From: Streptomyces spirodelae
Lineage (GTDB): Bacteria > Actinomycetota > Actinomycetes > Streptomycetales > Streptomycetaceae
Direction of reading: 5' to 3'
NCBI RefSeq assembly: GCF_017676385.1
Contig: NZ_JAFFZN010000001.1
Span: 430,978-494,977 of the forward strand
DNA length: 64,000 nucleotides
In this document: positions 17,049 to 25,019 of the stretch, one piece after another
Layout: the number at the start of each line of letters is the position of its first letter
Numbering within the stretch: position 1 is the first letter of the stretch
Notes under the pieces: generated by a model
What the model saw: the letters and a program-made list of their open reading frames with translations, nothing else
The model's database searches: none
What the model was told of the DNA's origin: nothing
Position numbers and translations under genes: made by a program

Positions 17049-17714
17049 TCAGCCGAGCCAGCCCGGCCGCACCAGCCCCGACTCGTAGGCGAGGACGACG
17101 AGCTGGGCGCGGTCGCGGGCGCCCAGCTTGACCATCGTGCGGCTCACATGGGTCTTGGCGGTCAGCGGCGAGACGACCAGCCGGCGAGCGATCTCCTCGT
17201 TGGAGAGCCCTATGCCCACCAGTGCCATCACCTCCCGCTCCCGCTCGGTGAGCTCGGCCAGGCCCTCGACTCCGTCGGGCTCCTTGGAGCGGGCCGCGAA
17301 CTCCTCGATGAGCCGCCGGGTGACGCCGGGCGACAGCAGCGCGTCCCCGCCGACCACCGCCCGCACGGCCCGCACCAGTTCCTCCGGCTCGGTGTCCTTG
17401 ACCAGGAACCCCGAGGCCCCCGAACGCAGCGCCTCGAAGACGTACTCGTCGAGCTCAAAGGTCGTCAGCATGACCACCTTCACCTCGGTCAGCTCCGGGT
17501 CGGAGGTGATCCGGCGGGTGGCGGCCAGACCGTCGACGAGCGGCATCCGGATGTCCATCAGTACCAGGTCCGGGGCGAGTTCCCGTACCAGCGCGACCGC
17601 CTCCTCGCCGTTGGCCGCCTCGCCCGCCACCTCGATGTCGGGCTGCGCGTCCAGCAGTGCGCGGAAACCGGCGCGCACCAGGACCTGGTCGTCGGCCAGC
17701 AGCACACGGATCAC
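17049..17714 (-). CDS. NarL/LuxR-type two-component response regulator
   Basis: This is a 221-residue regulator from GTG 17714, with AGGCGG just upstream. Receiver domain: acidic pair Asp8/Asp9, phosphoacceptor Asp54 in LVLMDIRMP, switch Thr in VVMLTTFE and Lys in FLVKDTEPEE. The C-terminal LuxR-type HTH (about 150-205) starts at LTEREREVMALVG and ends at MVKLGARDRAQL. It is encoded 58 bp downstream of the histidine kinase gene in the same direction, forming one two-component operon. Response regulators of this class bind short inverted repeats as dimers; the palindrome upstream of the kinase gene is the best candidate. Confidence 0.93.
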   Translation of the reverse strand: MIRVLLADDQVLVRAGFRALLDAQPDIEVAGEAANGEEAVALVRELAPDLVLMDIRMPLVDGLAATRRITSDPELTEVKVVMLTTFELDEYVFEALRSGASGFLVKDTEPEELVRAVRAVVGGDALLSPGVTRRLIEEFAARSKEPDGVEGLAELTEREREVMALVGIGLSNEEIARRLVVSPLTAKTHVSRTMVKLGARDRAQLVVLAYESGLVRPGWLG

Positions 17715-17772
17715 GGTCCGCCTCCGTCTCCTGTTGTCGCTCCCCGCCCGGCGCGTGAGGCGGCCGGGGCCG

Positions 17773-19143
17773 TCACTGTAGCGGCGCCCGGTTCTCACCG
17801 GAGCGCAGTGGGATCGTCGCTCTGACCCGGAAGCCGCCGTCGGGACGCTGCCCCGCCTCGACGGTGCCGCCGAATGCCGCTGCCCGCTCCCGCATCCCCA
17901 CCAGCCCGTTGCCACCACCGGTCGGCCCGGCGCCGGTGGCCGGGCCCTCGTCGTCGACGAGCAGCTCCAGCACATCGGCACCGTAGCCCACACCGATGCG
18001 GGCGGTGCGTGAGCCGGAGTGCCGCACGATATTGGTGAGCGCCTCCTGGACGACGCGGAACGCCGCCAGGTCCGCGCCGGGCGGCAGCGGCACAGGCGTG
18101 CCCTCGGTCCGCGTGGTGACCCGCAGCCCGGCGCTCGCGGCCTGCTCGGTCAGCTCGCCGAGCCGGTCCAGCCCCGGCGCCGGGGCACGCGGCGCCTCGC
18201 CCTCACCCGACGTCCGGAGGGTGGCGAGCACCTGCCGCACCTCCCCGAGCGCCTCCTTGCTGGCGGACTTGATGGTGGTGAGCGCCGTCCGGGCCTGCGC
18301 CGGGTCGGAGTCCAGCAGCGCGAGTCCGACGCCCGCCTGCACATTGATGACGGAGATGCTGTGTGCCAGTACGTCGTGCAGCTCGCGGGCGATCCGCAGC
18401 CGCTCCTCGTCGGCCCGGCGCCTGGCCGCCGCCTCTGCCTCCCGTTCCCTGCGCTCCCGTTCGGCGCGACGCACCCTGGCCAGTTCGCCCGCCGTGCACA
18501 GCGCGACCATCCATACGGCCATGAACAGGTCGGTGCCCCAGGGCCCCGGCCCGTCCCCCTGGGGCGGGAGCCAGCGGTAGAAGGTGTGGGACGCCAGCAG
18601 ATGGCCGCACCACAGCACCCCCAGGGCGCCCCAGGTCGCGTACCGGTACCCGGCCACGAGCGCGGCGAACCCGGCGACCACGAGGCTGACCAGCACCGGC
18701 CCGTAGGGGTAGCCGGCGGCCAGATACCCCAGCGTCACCGCCGACGTGCCGAACACGGCGGTACGGGGATACCGGTGCCGCAGCAGCAGAAGGAGCGGCC
18801 CCAGCGTCAGCAGGACTCGCGCCGCGACGCCCGGAGCAACCGTGTCCGCCCGCTGGTTGTGCGCCGCGAAGCCCGTGCCCACCTGCTGGAAGACGAGGAT
18901 GGCGAGCGAGGAGAGCCACGGAATGCGCCGCGCTGCCGGGGCCCGCCCGAACCCGCCCCACCACGGGGGAAGCGAGGGCCGCCACGCACCGAACGGCGGC
19001 AGGCTCCTCCCGGCCCCGGCCGGGCGCGCGGCGGCGCCGGCCGGGGCATCGGAGGCCCGGTCTGCCGGAGTGCCGGATGGACCGGGCGAGCCGGAGGGGC
19101 CGGGCCGGTCGGCGGAGGGCGGCGTGCTGGTCACATCCCTCAC
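17773..19143 (-). CDS. Sensor histidine kinase, HisKA_3/DesK type
   Basis: This is a 456-residue protein. An N-terminal disordered Pro/Gly/Ala tract (about 1-65) is followed by four or five membrane helices (about 70-200) without a large extracellular sensor loop, a coiled segment rich in Arg/Glu/Ala, the phosphoacceptor helix ARELHDVLAHSI (His near residue 256), and the C-terminal ATPase with the N-box ALTNIVRHS and G-boxes. This intramembrane-sensing layout suggests detection of membrane or cell-envelope stress. GTG 19143 gives the longest form; GTG 19134, three codons on, is an equally good start and would fit a leaderless message from a TAGCGT -10 element. Confidence 0.9.
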   Translation of the reverse strand: MRDVTSTPPSADRPGPSGSPGPSGTPADRASDAPAGAAARPAGAGRSLPPFGAWRPSLPPWWGGFGRAPAARRIPWLSSLAILVFQQVGTGFAAHNQRADTVAPGVAARVLLTLGPLLLLLRHRYPRTAVFGTSAVTLGYLAAGYPYGPVLVSLVVAGFAALVAGYRYATWGALGVLWCGHLLASHTFYRWLPPQGDGPGPWGTDLFMAVWMVALCTAGELARVRRAERERREREAEAAARRRADEERLRIARELHDVLAHSISVINVQAGVGLALLDSDPAQARTALTTIKSASKEALGEVRQVLATLRTSGEGEAPRAPAPGLDRLGELTEQAASAGLRVTTRTEGTPVPLPPGADLAAFRVVQEALTNIVRHSGSRTARIGVGYGADVLELLVDDEGPATGAGPTGGGNGLVGMRERAAAFGGTVEAGQRPDGGFRVRATIPLRSGENRAPLQ

Positions 19144-19190
19144 GCTAGCCCGGTACCGGCTGAGCGGCGTCAGCCGAGCGCGGTGCGCGC

Positions 19191-19212
19191 TGATACTCCC
19201 CGGGGAGTATCA
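19191..19212. promoter_or_regulatory. 22-bp perfect palindrome with core TACTCCCCGGGGAGTA
   Basis: The two 11-bp arms are exact reverse complements with no loop. It overlaps the TGA stop of the TetR gene (19210-19212) and lies 48 bp upstream of the histidine kinase start. A loopless perfect palindrome is more like a protein-binding site than an RNA terminator. The core recurs with two changes upstream of the SHOCT-ABC operon (12335-12352). Confidence 0.7.
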
Positions 19213-19920
19213 GCGGCGGAGGCCCACCTGGTCGGCGAGGTGCTCGACGGCGTGGTCGAAGAACGCGTCGCGGGCGTCGACGACCTTGGTGAACTGCCCG
19301 AACAGCTCGAAACTGATCAGCCCGAACAGTTGCGACCAGGCGGCGACCACCTCGGCCAGCACGGCCGGTGGCAGTTCCACACCGAGGTGCTCGGCCAGCA
19401 GCTCGGCGTCCTTCAGCACGGCTTCCGGGGCCGCGGCACCGGAAGCGGGCTCGCGCAGCGCTCCACTCGTATGCGCGTCCCTTAGCACCGACAGCAGGGC
19501 CAGAGCTACTCGGGAGGCCGGCCTGGTGGTGCTGGCAGGCGCGGCGTACCCGGGCACGGGTGAGCCGTAGATCAGCGCGTACTCGTGCGGATGCGCCAGC
19601 CCCCAGGCACGCACGGCCCGGCAGACGGCCCGCCAGCGGACGAGATGCGAGTCCCCCGCTGATTCCGCCTCGGCGAGCGCCGCCTCGGCCGCCGCACCGA
19701 CCGCGTCGTAGGCGTCCGTGATCAGCGCCGTCAGCAGGTCGTCGCGGCTGGGGAAGTACCGGTAGAGGGCCGACGAGACCATCCCGAGTTCGCGGGCCAC
19801 GGCACGGAGGGAGAGGCGGGACGCGCCCTCGTCCGCGAGGTGGCGGCGCGCCTCGTCCTTGATCGCGTTGGTGATCTCCCCGCGGGCCCGCTGCCGGGCA
19901 CCCTGAATCCTGCTCGTCAT
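19210..19920 (-). CDS. TetR-family regulator (WHG-type C-terminal domain)
   Basis: This is a 236-residue protein from ATG 19920. The N-terminal TetR HTH is clear: ITNAIKDEARRHLADEGASRLSLRAVARELGMVSSALYRYFPSRDDLL (by sense; residues about 15-65). The C-terminal ligand domain has a WGLAHPHEYALIYGSPVPGYAAP segment that is typical of the TetR_C WHG group. The divergent F420-type reductase gene is separated by 212 bp crowded with GAGAGC-type palindromes, so the protein very likely represses that gene and itself. The ligand is unknown. Confidence 0.92.
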   Translation of the reverse strand: MTSRIQGARQRARGEITNAIKDEARRHLADEGASRLSLRAVARELGMVSSALYRYFPSRDDLLTALITDAYDAVGAAAEAALAEAESAGDSHLVRWRAVCRAVRAWGLAHPHEYALIYGSPVPGYAAPASTTRPASRVALALLSVLRDAHTSGALREPASGAAAPEAVLKDAELLAEHLGVELPPAVLAEVVAAWSQLFGLISFELFGQFTKVVDARDAFFDHAVEHLADQVGLRR

Positions 19921-19921
19921 G

Positions 19922-20084
19922 GAGAGCAGTGTCTCAGATTGGAGAGCGGTGCTCAACAAGGGGAGCGGCGCACGCGAACGAGAGCGATGTTCGCCATCCG
20001 GATCAGCGTTCACTGACGAGAGCGCTGCTCTTGCATCGGAACATCCGAGGTGCAACACTGCTCCACACAGAGAGCAGTGCTCTC
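19922..20084. promoter_or_regulatory. Array of GAGAGCnnTGCTCTC-like TetR operators
   Basis: At least five related sites fill this intergenic region: GAGAGCAGTGTCTCA (19922-19936), GAGAGCGGTGCTCAA (19942-19956), GAGAGCGATGTTCGC (19980-19994), GAGAGCGCTGCTCTT (20018-20032) and the perfect palindrome GAGAGCAGTGCTCTC (20070-20084). The first begins right after the TetR start codon region and the last lies 49 bp before the reductase start. Such arrays indicate cooperative repression of both divergent genes. Confidence 0.75.
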
Positions 20085-20132
20085 GAAACGGATCACCGCC
20101 CCGCCGCCAGCCGCTCCCTACGGAGGAAACCG

Positions 20133-20588
20133 ATGTCGACCACGCCATACGTCCAGCGCCCCGGATGGTTCACCAACAAGATGCTGAACCCCCTCGTCTC
20201 CTGGCTCTCGCGGCGAGGGGTCAGCGTGGCAGGGTCGGGCGTACTCGCGGTCAAGGGCCGTAAGAGCGGCGAGTGGCGCCGCACCCCGGTCAATCCGCTC
20301 CACCACCGAGGCGAGATCTACCTGGTGGCCGCCCGTGGACATGTGCAGTGGACGCACAACATGCGCGCGGCGGGCGGAGGCGAGATCTTCCACGGCGGCC
20401 GCGGGCGGCGCTTCTCCGCAACCGAGGTGCCCGAAGCTGAGAAGCCGGACATCCTGCGGGCCTATCTGCGCAAGTGGAAGTGGGAGGTCGGGGCGTTCTT
20501 CCAGGGGCTGGGCCCGGACTCCTCCGACGAGGAGCTGCGCGCCGCCGCCGGACGCCACCCCGTCTTCCGGCTCACCTACCTCGACTGA
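20133..20588 (+). CDS. F420-dependent nitroreductase-family oxidoreductase (Ddn-like)
   Basis: This is a 151-residue protein from ATG 20133 with GGAGGA 5 bases upstream. The sequence follows the deazaflavin-dependent nitroreductase family (split beta-barrel): VAGSGVLAVKGRKSGEWRRTPVNPL, then EIYLVAARGHVQWTHNMRAAGGG and a C-terminal helix with KWKWEVGAFFQGLG. In this family the K-G-R-x-S-G stretch and the following R-T-P-V help bind F420 phosphate. These enzymes use reduced F420 to reduce quinones, nitro compounds or other xenobiotics, often at the membrane. Its repression by the divergent TetR protein suggests induction by such a compound. Confidence 0.88.
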   Translation: MSTTPYVQRPGWFTNKMLNPLVSWLSRRGVSVAGSGVLAVKGRKSGEWRRTPVNPLHHRGEIYLVAARGHVQWTHNMRAAGGGEIFHGGRGRRFSATEVPEAEKPDILRAYLRKWKWEVGAFFQGLGPDSSDEELRAAAGRHPVFRLTYLD

Positions 20589-20670
20589 CCCGCGGAAAGG
20601 CTCACGAGAAGGGCTCACGGGAAGGCCCGCTGGAGGGCTCGCAGCCGGGCCCGCGGAAGGGCCGCGAGGG

Positions 20671-22101
20671 CTACGCGGGGCGCCGGGTCGCCGCCTCCTC
20701 GCCGCTGCTGCCGCCTGCCTCGTCGTCGCCGTCGGTGCCGTTCCCGGGCGTGGCCGCGCCGTCAACTGCCGCCTCTCGCCCGGCCTCCCGGCGGTCGAGG
20801 GTGTCCAGCGCGCGGCGGGCGACGGGGTGGACGCGGACGACCTCGGCGAGTGAGATGGCGCCGCGGGTGAAGCGGGCGAAGACGTTCCATGCGGGGCGGA
20901 ACCCGGTGAGCGCGGCGTGGAAGAGACCCGGGCGGCGCGAGAAGATCCGCAGCAGCCGCCGTCCCACCCCCATCTCGACGCCGAGTCCCGCCTTGACTGC
21001 GAAGGCGTAGTTGAGAGCCTGCCGCCGTGCGTCCACCGCGTCGTGCGACTCGGCGATCCGTACGGCCCACTCGCCCGCCAGGCGCCCGGAGCGCAGCGCG
21101 AAGGAGATGCCCTCGCGGGTCCAGGGTTCCAGCAGCCCGGCCGCGTCGCCGCAGACCAGCACCCGGCCGCGGGAGAGCGGCGAGTCGTCGGCACGACAGC
21201 GGGTCAGATGGCCCGAGGAGACGCTGGGTTCGAATCCGGCCAGGCCGAGGCGCCCGATGAAGTCGTCCAGATAGCGCTTGGTGGCCGCGCCCTCGCCGCG
21301 GGCCGAGATGACACCGACGGTGAGGGTGTCGCCCTTGGGGAAGACCCAGCCGTAACTGCCGGGCAGCGGGCCCCAGTCCACCAGAACGCGTCCGGCCCAG
21401 TCCTCGGCGACGCTCTCCGGTACCGGGATCTCGGCCTCCAGGCCGAGATCGACCTGGTCCATCTTGACGCCTACGTGTGCCCCTATCCGGCTGGCGCTGC
21501 CGTCGGCGCCGACGACGGCGCGGGCCAGCACGGGCTCCTCCTCGCCGGCAAGGACGACGGCGACCGTGCGGCGGTCGGGAACGGCGGGGCCGTGCTGCTC
21601 GACGCGGGAGACCATGACCCCGGTGCGCACCTCGGCGCCGGCCTTGACGGCGGACTCGACCAGGCTGTTGTCGAACTCGTCCCGGTTGACGAGGCCGAAG
21701 AGCATGTTGCGGGAGCGGCGGGTGCGGGTGAGCTTGCCGTTGAGGGTGAAGGTCACGGCGTGCACACGTTCGCGCAGGGGCAGGTCGAAACCGGGGGGCA
21801 GCGCGTCGCGGGAGGGGCCGATGATGCCGCCGCCGCAGGTCTTGTAGCGGGGCAGTTCGGCCTTCTCCAGGAGCAGTACGCTGCGGCCCGCGACGGCTGC
21901 GGCGTAGGCGGCCGAGGCTCCGGCGGGTCCCGCGCCCACCACGACGACATCCCAGACGGGGCGGTCCTGGGCGCCGTCGGCCGCGGCCTCCTCGGCGGGG
22001 CTCTCGACGGTGTGTTCCGCTCCGGATTCCGCCGCCCGACCCGTGCCGGCGTGCTCCGCGGGCTCGACGTCTTCGTTCCCGGCTGCCTGCTCGCTGCTCA
22101 C
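20671..22101 (-). CDS. Geranylgeranyl reductase-family FAD oxidoreductase
   Basis: This is a 476-residue protein from GTG 22101, with GGGAG 9 bases upstream. After an acidic, probably disordered N-terminus (about 45 residues), VVVGAGPAGASAAY is the FAD Rossmann motif, PRYKTCGGG is the conserved P-R-x-K-x-C-G-G segment of geranylgeranyl reductases, and VCGDAAGLLEPWTREGISFAL is the second FAD motif (GD). The C-terminal tail is disordered. Enzymes of this family saturate isoprenoid double bonds in quinones or lipids, and in actinobacteria some act on menaquinone. The sequence supports the family; the exact substrate is an inference. It is divergent from the M20 dipeptidase gene. Confidence 0.88.
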   Translation of the reverse strand: MSSEQAAGNEDVEPAEHAGTGRAAESGAEHTVESPAEEAAADGAQDRPVWDVVVVGAGPAGASAAYAAAVAGRSVLLLEKAELPRYKTCGGGIIGPSRDALPPGFDLPLRERVHAVTFTLNGKLTRTRRSRNMLFGLVNRDEFDNSLVESAVKAGAEVRTGVMVSRVEQHGPAVPDRRTVAVVLAGEEEPVLARAVVGADGSASRIGAHVGVKMDQVDLGLEAEIPVPESVAEDWAGRVLVDWGPLPGSYGWVFPKGDTLTVGVISARGEGAATKRYLDDFIGRLGLAGFEPSVSSGHLTRCRADDSPLSRGRVLVCGDAAGLLEPWTREGISFALRSGRLAGEWAVRIAESHDAVDARRQALNYAFAVKAGLGVEMGVGRRLLRIFSRRPGLFHAALTGFRPAWNVFARFTRGAISLAEVVRVHPVARRALDTLDRREAGREAAVDGAATPGNGTDGDDEAGGSSGEEAATRRPA

Positions 22102-22164
22102 GATGTGTTGTGCTCCCGCTTGACCTCGGCTTACGGATGGCCCACCGCATCCTACGGGCCCGCC

Positions 22165-22196
22165 CATGTGCGATACACATGTCTCCGTACACGTGT
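22165..22196. promoter_or_regulatory. Inverted repeat CATGTG-N5-CACATG plus ACACGTGT palindrome
   Basis: A perfect 6+6-bp inverted repeat with a 5-bp spacer (22165-22181) is followed by an 8-bp palindrome ACACGTGT (22189-22196). Both lie in the 126-bp divergent region between the reductase and the dipeptidase genes, a natural place for an operator controlling both. Confidence 0.45.
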
Positions 22197-22227
22197 GCCA
22201 ACGTCGCACCCACAAGGAGCGTTCCCC

Positions 22228-23736
22228 ATGCAGCAGCCTTCGTCCGACCCGACGGCTATGCCTTCCTCGCCCGCTTCAAGCGCTTCAACCACTTCAAGCG
22301 CTTCGCCCGCTTCAGCCGCTTCCGCCGCGTCTTCCCCGTCTTCAGTACCTTCAGCGTCTTCCGCCTCCAAGGCCGCAGACGTGGCGGCGACCGTCGCCTC
22401 GCTGATGCCGCGGGCGAGGACCGAACTCGCCGAGCTGGTGGCGTTCAGGTCGGTCGCGGACCCGGAGCAGTTTCCCCGGAGCGAGTGCGAGGGCGCGGCC
22501 GACCGGGTCGCCGAGGCGCTGCGCGACGAGGGCTTCGAGAACGTGGCGGCTCTCGACACCCCGGACGGCACCCGGTCCGTCTACGGCTACCTGCCGGGAC
22601 CGGCGGGAGCGCCGACGGTGCTGCTGTACGCGCACTACGACGTACAGCCGCCGCTGGACGAGGCGGCCTGGCGCACCCCGCCGTTCGAGCTGACCGACGG
22701 CGCGGACGGGCGCTGGTACGGCCGGGGTGCGGCCGACTGCAAGGGCGGCTTCATCATGCACCTGCTCGCGCTGCGTGCCGCCAGGGAGAACGGCGGGCTG
22801 CCCGTCTCGGTGAAGATGATCGTGGAGGGCTCGGAGGAACAGGGCACCGGCGGTCTCGAGCAGTACGCGCGGCAGCACCCCGAACTGCTGGCCGCCGACA
22901 CCATTGTGATCGGGGACGCCGGCAACTTCCGCTGCGGGCTGCCGACCGTCACCGCCACCCTGCGCGGCATGACGCTGCTGCGCGTACAGGTGGACACGCT
23001 CGAAGGGAACCTGCACTCGGGTCTGTTCGGCGGCGCAGCACCCGACGCGCTGGCTGCGCTGCTGCGCACCCTCGACTCGCTGCGGGACGCCGAGGGCAAC
23101 ACCGTCATCGACGGGCTCGAAGCGGACGCGCGGTGGGAGGGCATGCCGTATCCGGAAGACGATTTCCGGCGGGACGCCAAGGTGCTGGACGGGGTCGGTC
23201 TGATCGGTGGCGGCGCCGTCGCCGACCGGCTGTGGGCGCGGCCGGCCGTGACCGTACTGGGCATCGACTGCCCACCGGTCGTGGGCGCCACCCCCTCGGT
23301 GCACGCCTCGGCCCGCGCGCTGATCTCGCTGCGGATTCCGCCGGGCACGGACGTCGAGAAGGCCATCGAGCTGCTGATCGCGCACGTGGAGTCGCACGTG
23401 CCATGGCAGGCCCGCGTCTCGACCGAAGTGATCGGCAAGGGCCAGCCGTTCAGCGCGGACACCTCCAGCCCGGCGTACACGGCGATGGCCTCGGCGCTGA
23501 GCGCCGCGTACGACGGGCAGGAGATGCAGGTCGCCGGGATGGGCGGCTCGATCCCGCTGTGCAACGCGCTGGACGCGCTCTACCCCGACGCCGAGATCCT
23601 GTTGATCGGGCTGAGCGAGCCCGAGGCGCAGATCCACGCCGTGAACGAGAGTGTGGACCCGCGCGAGCTGGAGCGGCTGGCGGTGGCCGAGGCGCTGTTC
23701 CTGCGCGGCTACGCGGAGCAGACCACCGGAGCCTGA
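22228..23736 (+). CDS. M20-family metallopeptidase (dipeptidase)
   Basis: This is a 502-residue protein from ATG 22228 with AAGGAGC 7 bases upstream. Metal ligands and the catalytic pair are all visible: His-x-Asp in YAHYDVQP, Asp in RGAADCKGG, Glu-Glu in EGSEEQGTGG, Asp in VIGDAGN, and His in AQIHAVNE near the end. There is a dimerisation lid domain in between. It should be a cytoplasmic di-zinc aminoacyl-dipeptidase or related amidohydrolase. Residues about 10-50 are an unusual Ser/Ala/Pro/Thr stretch from near-identical TTCAAGCGC/TTCAGC repeats; ordinary family members start at about residue 48 (KAADVAATVASLM). There is no signal peptide. Confidence 0.92.
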   Translation: MQQPSSDPTAMPSSPASSASTTSSASPASAASAASSPSSVPSASSASKAADVAATVASLMPRARTELAELVAFRSVADPEQFPRSECEGAADRVAEALRDEGFENVAALDTPDGTRSVYGYLPGPAGAPTVLLYAHYDVQPPLDEAAWRTPPFELTDGADGRWYGRGAADCKGGFIMHLLALRAARENGGLPVSVKMIVEGSEEQGTGGLEQYARQHPELLAADTIVIGDAGNFRCGLPTVTATLRGMTLLRVQVDTLEGNLHSGLFGGAAPDALAALLRTLDSLRDAEGNTVIDGLEADARWEGMPYPEDDFRRDAKVLDGVGLIGGGAVADRLWARPAVTVLGIDCPPVVGATPSVHASARALISLRIPPGTDVEKAIELLIAHVESHVPWQARVSTEVIGKGQPFSADTSSPAYTAMASALSAAYDGQEMQVAGMGGSIPLCNALDALYPDAEILLIGLSEPEAQIHAVNESVDPRELERLAVAEALFLRGYAEQTTGA

Positions 23737-23800
23737 CCACCAAAGCTGTGGCGGTAGGCGCGGCAGCTGCGTTCCGCGTACGGGAGTCGCTCCCCAGGCG

Positions 23801-24853
23801 TCAGCGCAGCAGGCGTCCCGAGCCGGTGGCCCCGGTCGGGACGCCGCCCTCCAGGTAGAGCGGATGTCCGGCTCTGCGGGCCCGCAGAGCGCAGCGCAGC
23901 CGCTCCAGCCGCACCGGAGGCAGCAGTTCGGCGGCTTCCTCCTCCGTGACGAAGCGCCAGCCGCGCAGTTCGGCGCTGGGCAGCAGGAGCGCCGCTGCTT
24001 CCCCGGCCGCGAGCCGTCCGCCGTCGAAGAGCAGCCGCATCCCGCCGAACCCCGGCGGGTGCGGCGGCTCCCAGTCGACGACGAGCAGCGCGAGTCCCCC
24101 TTCTCCGGCCAGCCGCAGCCCCAGTTCCTCGAACACCTCCCGCAATCCGGCCGCGCTGGGGGCCTCGCCCTGCTCGACGACGCCGCCGGGGAACTCCCAG
24201 CCGGGCTTGTAGGTGGGGTCGACGAGCAGGACCCGGTCCCGGTCGTCGAACAGCAGAATCCCGGCGGCGACCGTCTCGGCCGTCGGCTCGGGCGTCTGCA
24301 CGATGTCCACCGCCCCCTCTCCCGCGCTGATCACCTCGGCGAGACGTCGGGCCGTACCGCGCGGGGTGAGGTGGGTGGTGTCGATGGTGTGCGCCTCCGC
24401 GGTGATCCATGGCAGCGCCTCCCGGTACGGGCCCAGGTGGCTCAGGCACCACGACCGGGTGGCGCCGCCGTCCGCGGCGGCGCGGGTGTCGATGCGTTCG
24501 CGCAGTACCGCCTCCTCGGCGTGCAGCAGCAGGTGACGTACGGGTATACGGCGGGCGGCGAAGGCGCCGAACATCTCGTCCCGGTACTCGCGCCGCAGGA
24601 GCGTCATCGGAGTGATCAACGGGCCGGGGACCTCGTTCAGCAGAGCGGCGGCCGTGTCCACCACGAGCCGCCGCCATGAACGCAGGTCCTGGAAGTCGGT
24701 TATCTGCGCGAGCCGTTCCTTGGGCAGCATCCAGCGCAGTTCGGCGCCGATGACCTCGGGATCGTAGAGCGTGCTGCCTGGCAGCAGGTCCAGGAGTTCG
24801 TACGCCGCGGTGGTCTTGCCCGCGCCGAACGCGCCGTTCAGCCAGACGATCAC
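23801..24853 (-). CDS. P-loop kinase / NUDIX hydrolase fusion
   Basis: This is a 350-residue, two-domain protein from GTG 24853 with GGGGGGAA upstream. The N-terminal half (1-180) is a P-loop ATPase of the AAA_33/zeta-kinase-like type: Walker A NGAFGAGKTT at residues 6-15, and a lid-like RERIDTRAA segment. The C-terminal half (about 200-330) is a NUDIX domain with the box GGVVEQGEAPSAAGLREVFEELG (consensus G-x5-E-x7-R-E-x2-E-E-x-G complete) preceded by KPGWEFPGG. It should bind ATP, phosphorylate a small substrate and hydrolyse a nucleoside-diphosphate-linked compound, possibly for repair or salvage. The pairing of the two activities in one chain is the informative point. Confidence 0.85.
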   Translation of the reverse strand: MIVWLNGAFGAGKTTAAYELLDLLPGSTLYDPEVIGAELRWMLPKERLAQITDFQDLRSWRRLVVDTAAALLNEVPGPLITPMTLLRREYRDEMFGAFAARRIPVRHLLLHAEEAVLRERIDTRAAADGGATRSWCLSHLGPYREALPWITAEAHTIDTTHLTPRGTARRLAEVISAGEGAVDIVQTPEPTAETVAAGILLFDDRDRVLLVDPTYKPGWEFPGGVVEQGEAPSAAGLREVFEELGLRLAGEGGLALLVVDWEPPHPPGFGGMRLLFDGGRLAAGEAAALLLPSAELRGWRFVTEEEAAELLPPVRLERLRCALRARRAGHPLYLEGGVPTGATGSGRLLR

Positions 24854-25019
24854 GGTGTTCCCCCCTCATCCGTTTCCCCGTTCAGTTGCCCGCATCACCC
24901 GGTGCGGGAAACGCGCCGGGTCGGCTCTCCCGGCGCGGAACGAGTCACGGCGCCCGCGCCCCGGCGCGTTCGGCAGGCGCGTGCGACCCCTCGGGGGATG
25001 GGGAACGGCCGGACGGGGA

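Noticed and set aside
21227..21237. GGTTCGAATCC, the sequence of a tRNA T-arm
   Set aside because: It lies inside the coding sequence of the flavoprotein (Gly-Phe-Glu-Pro region). No acceptor stem, anticodon stem or D-arm can be found around it.
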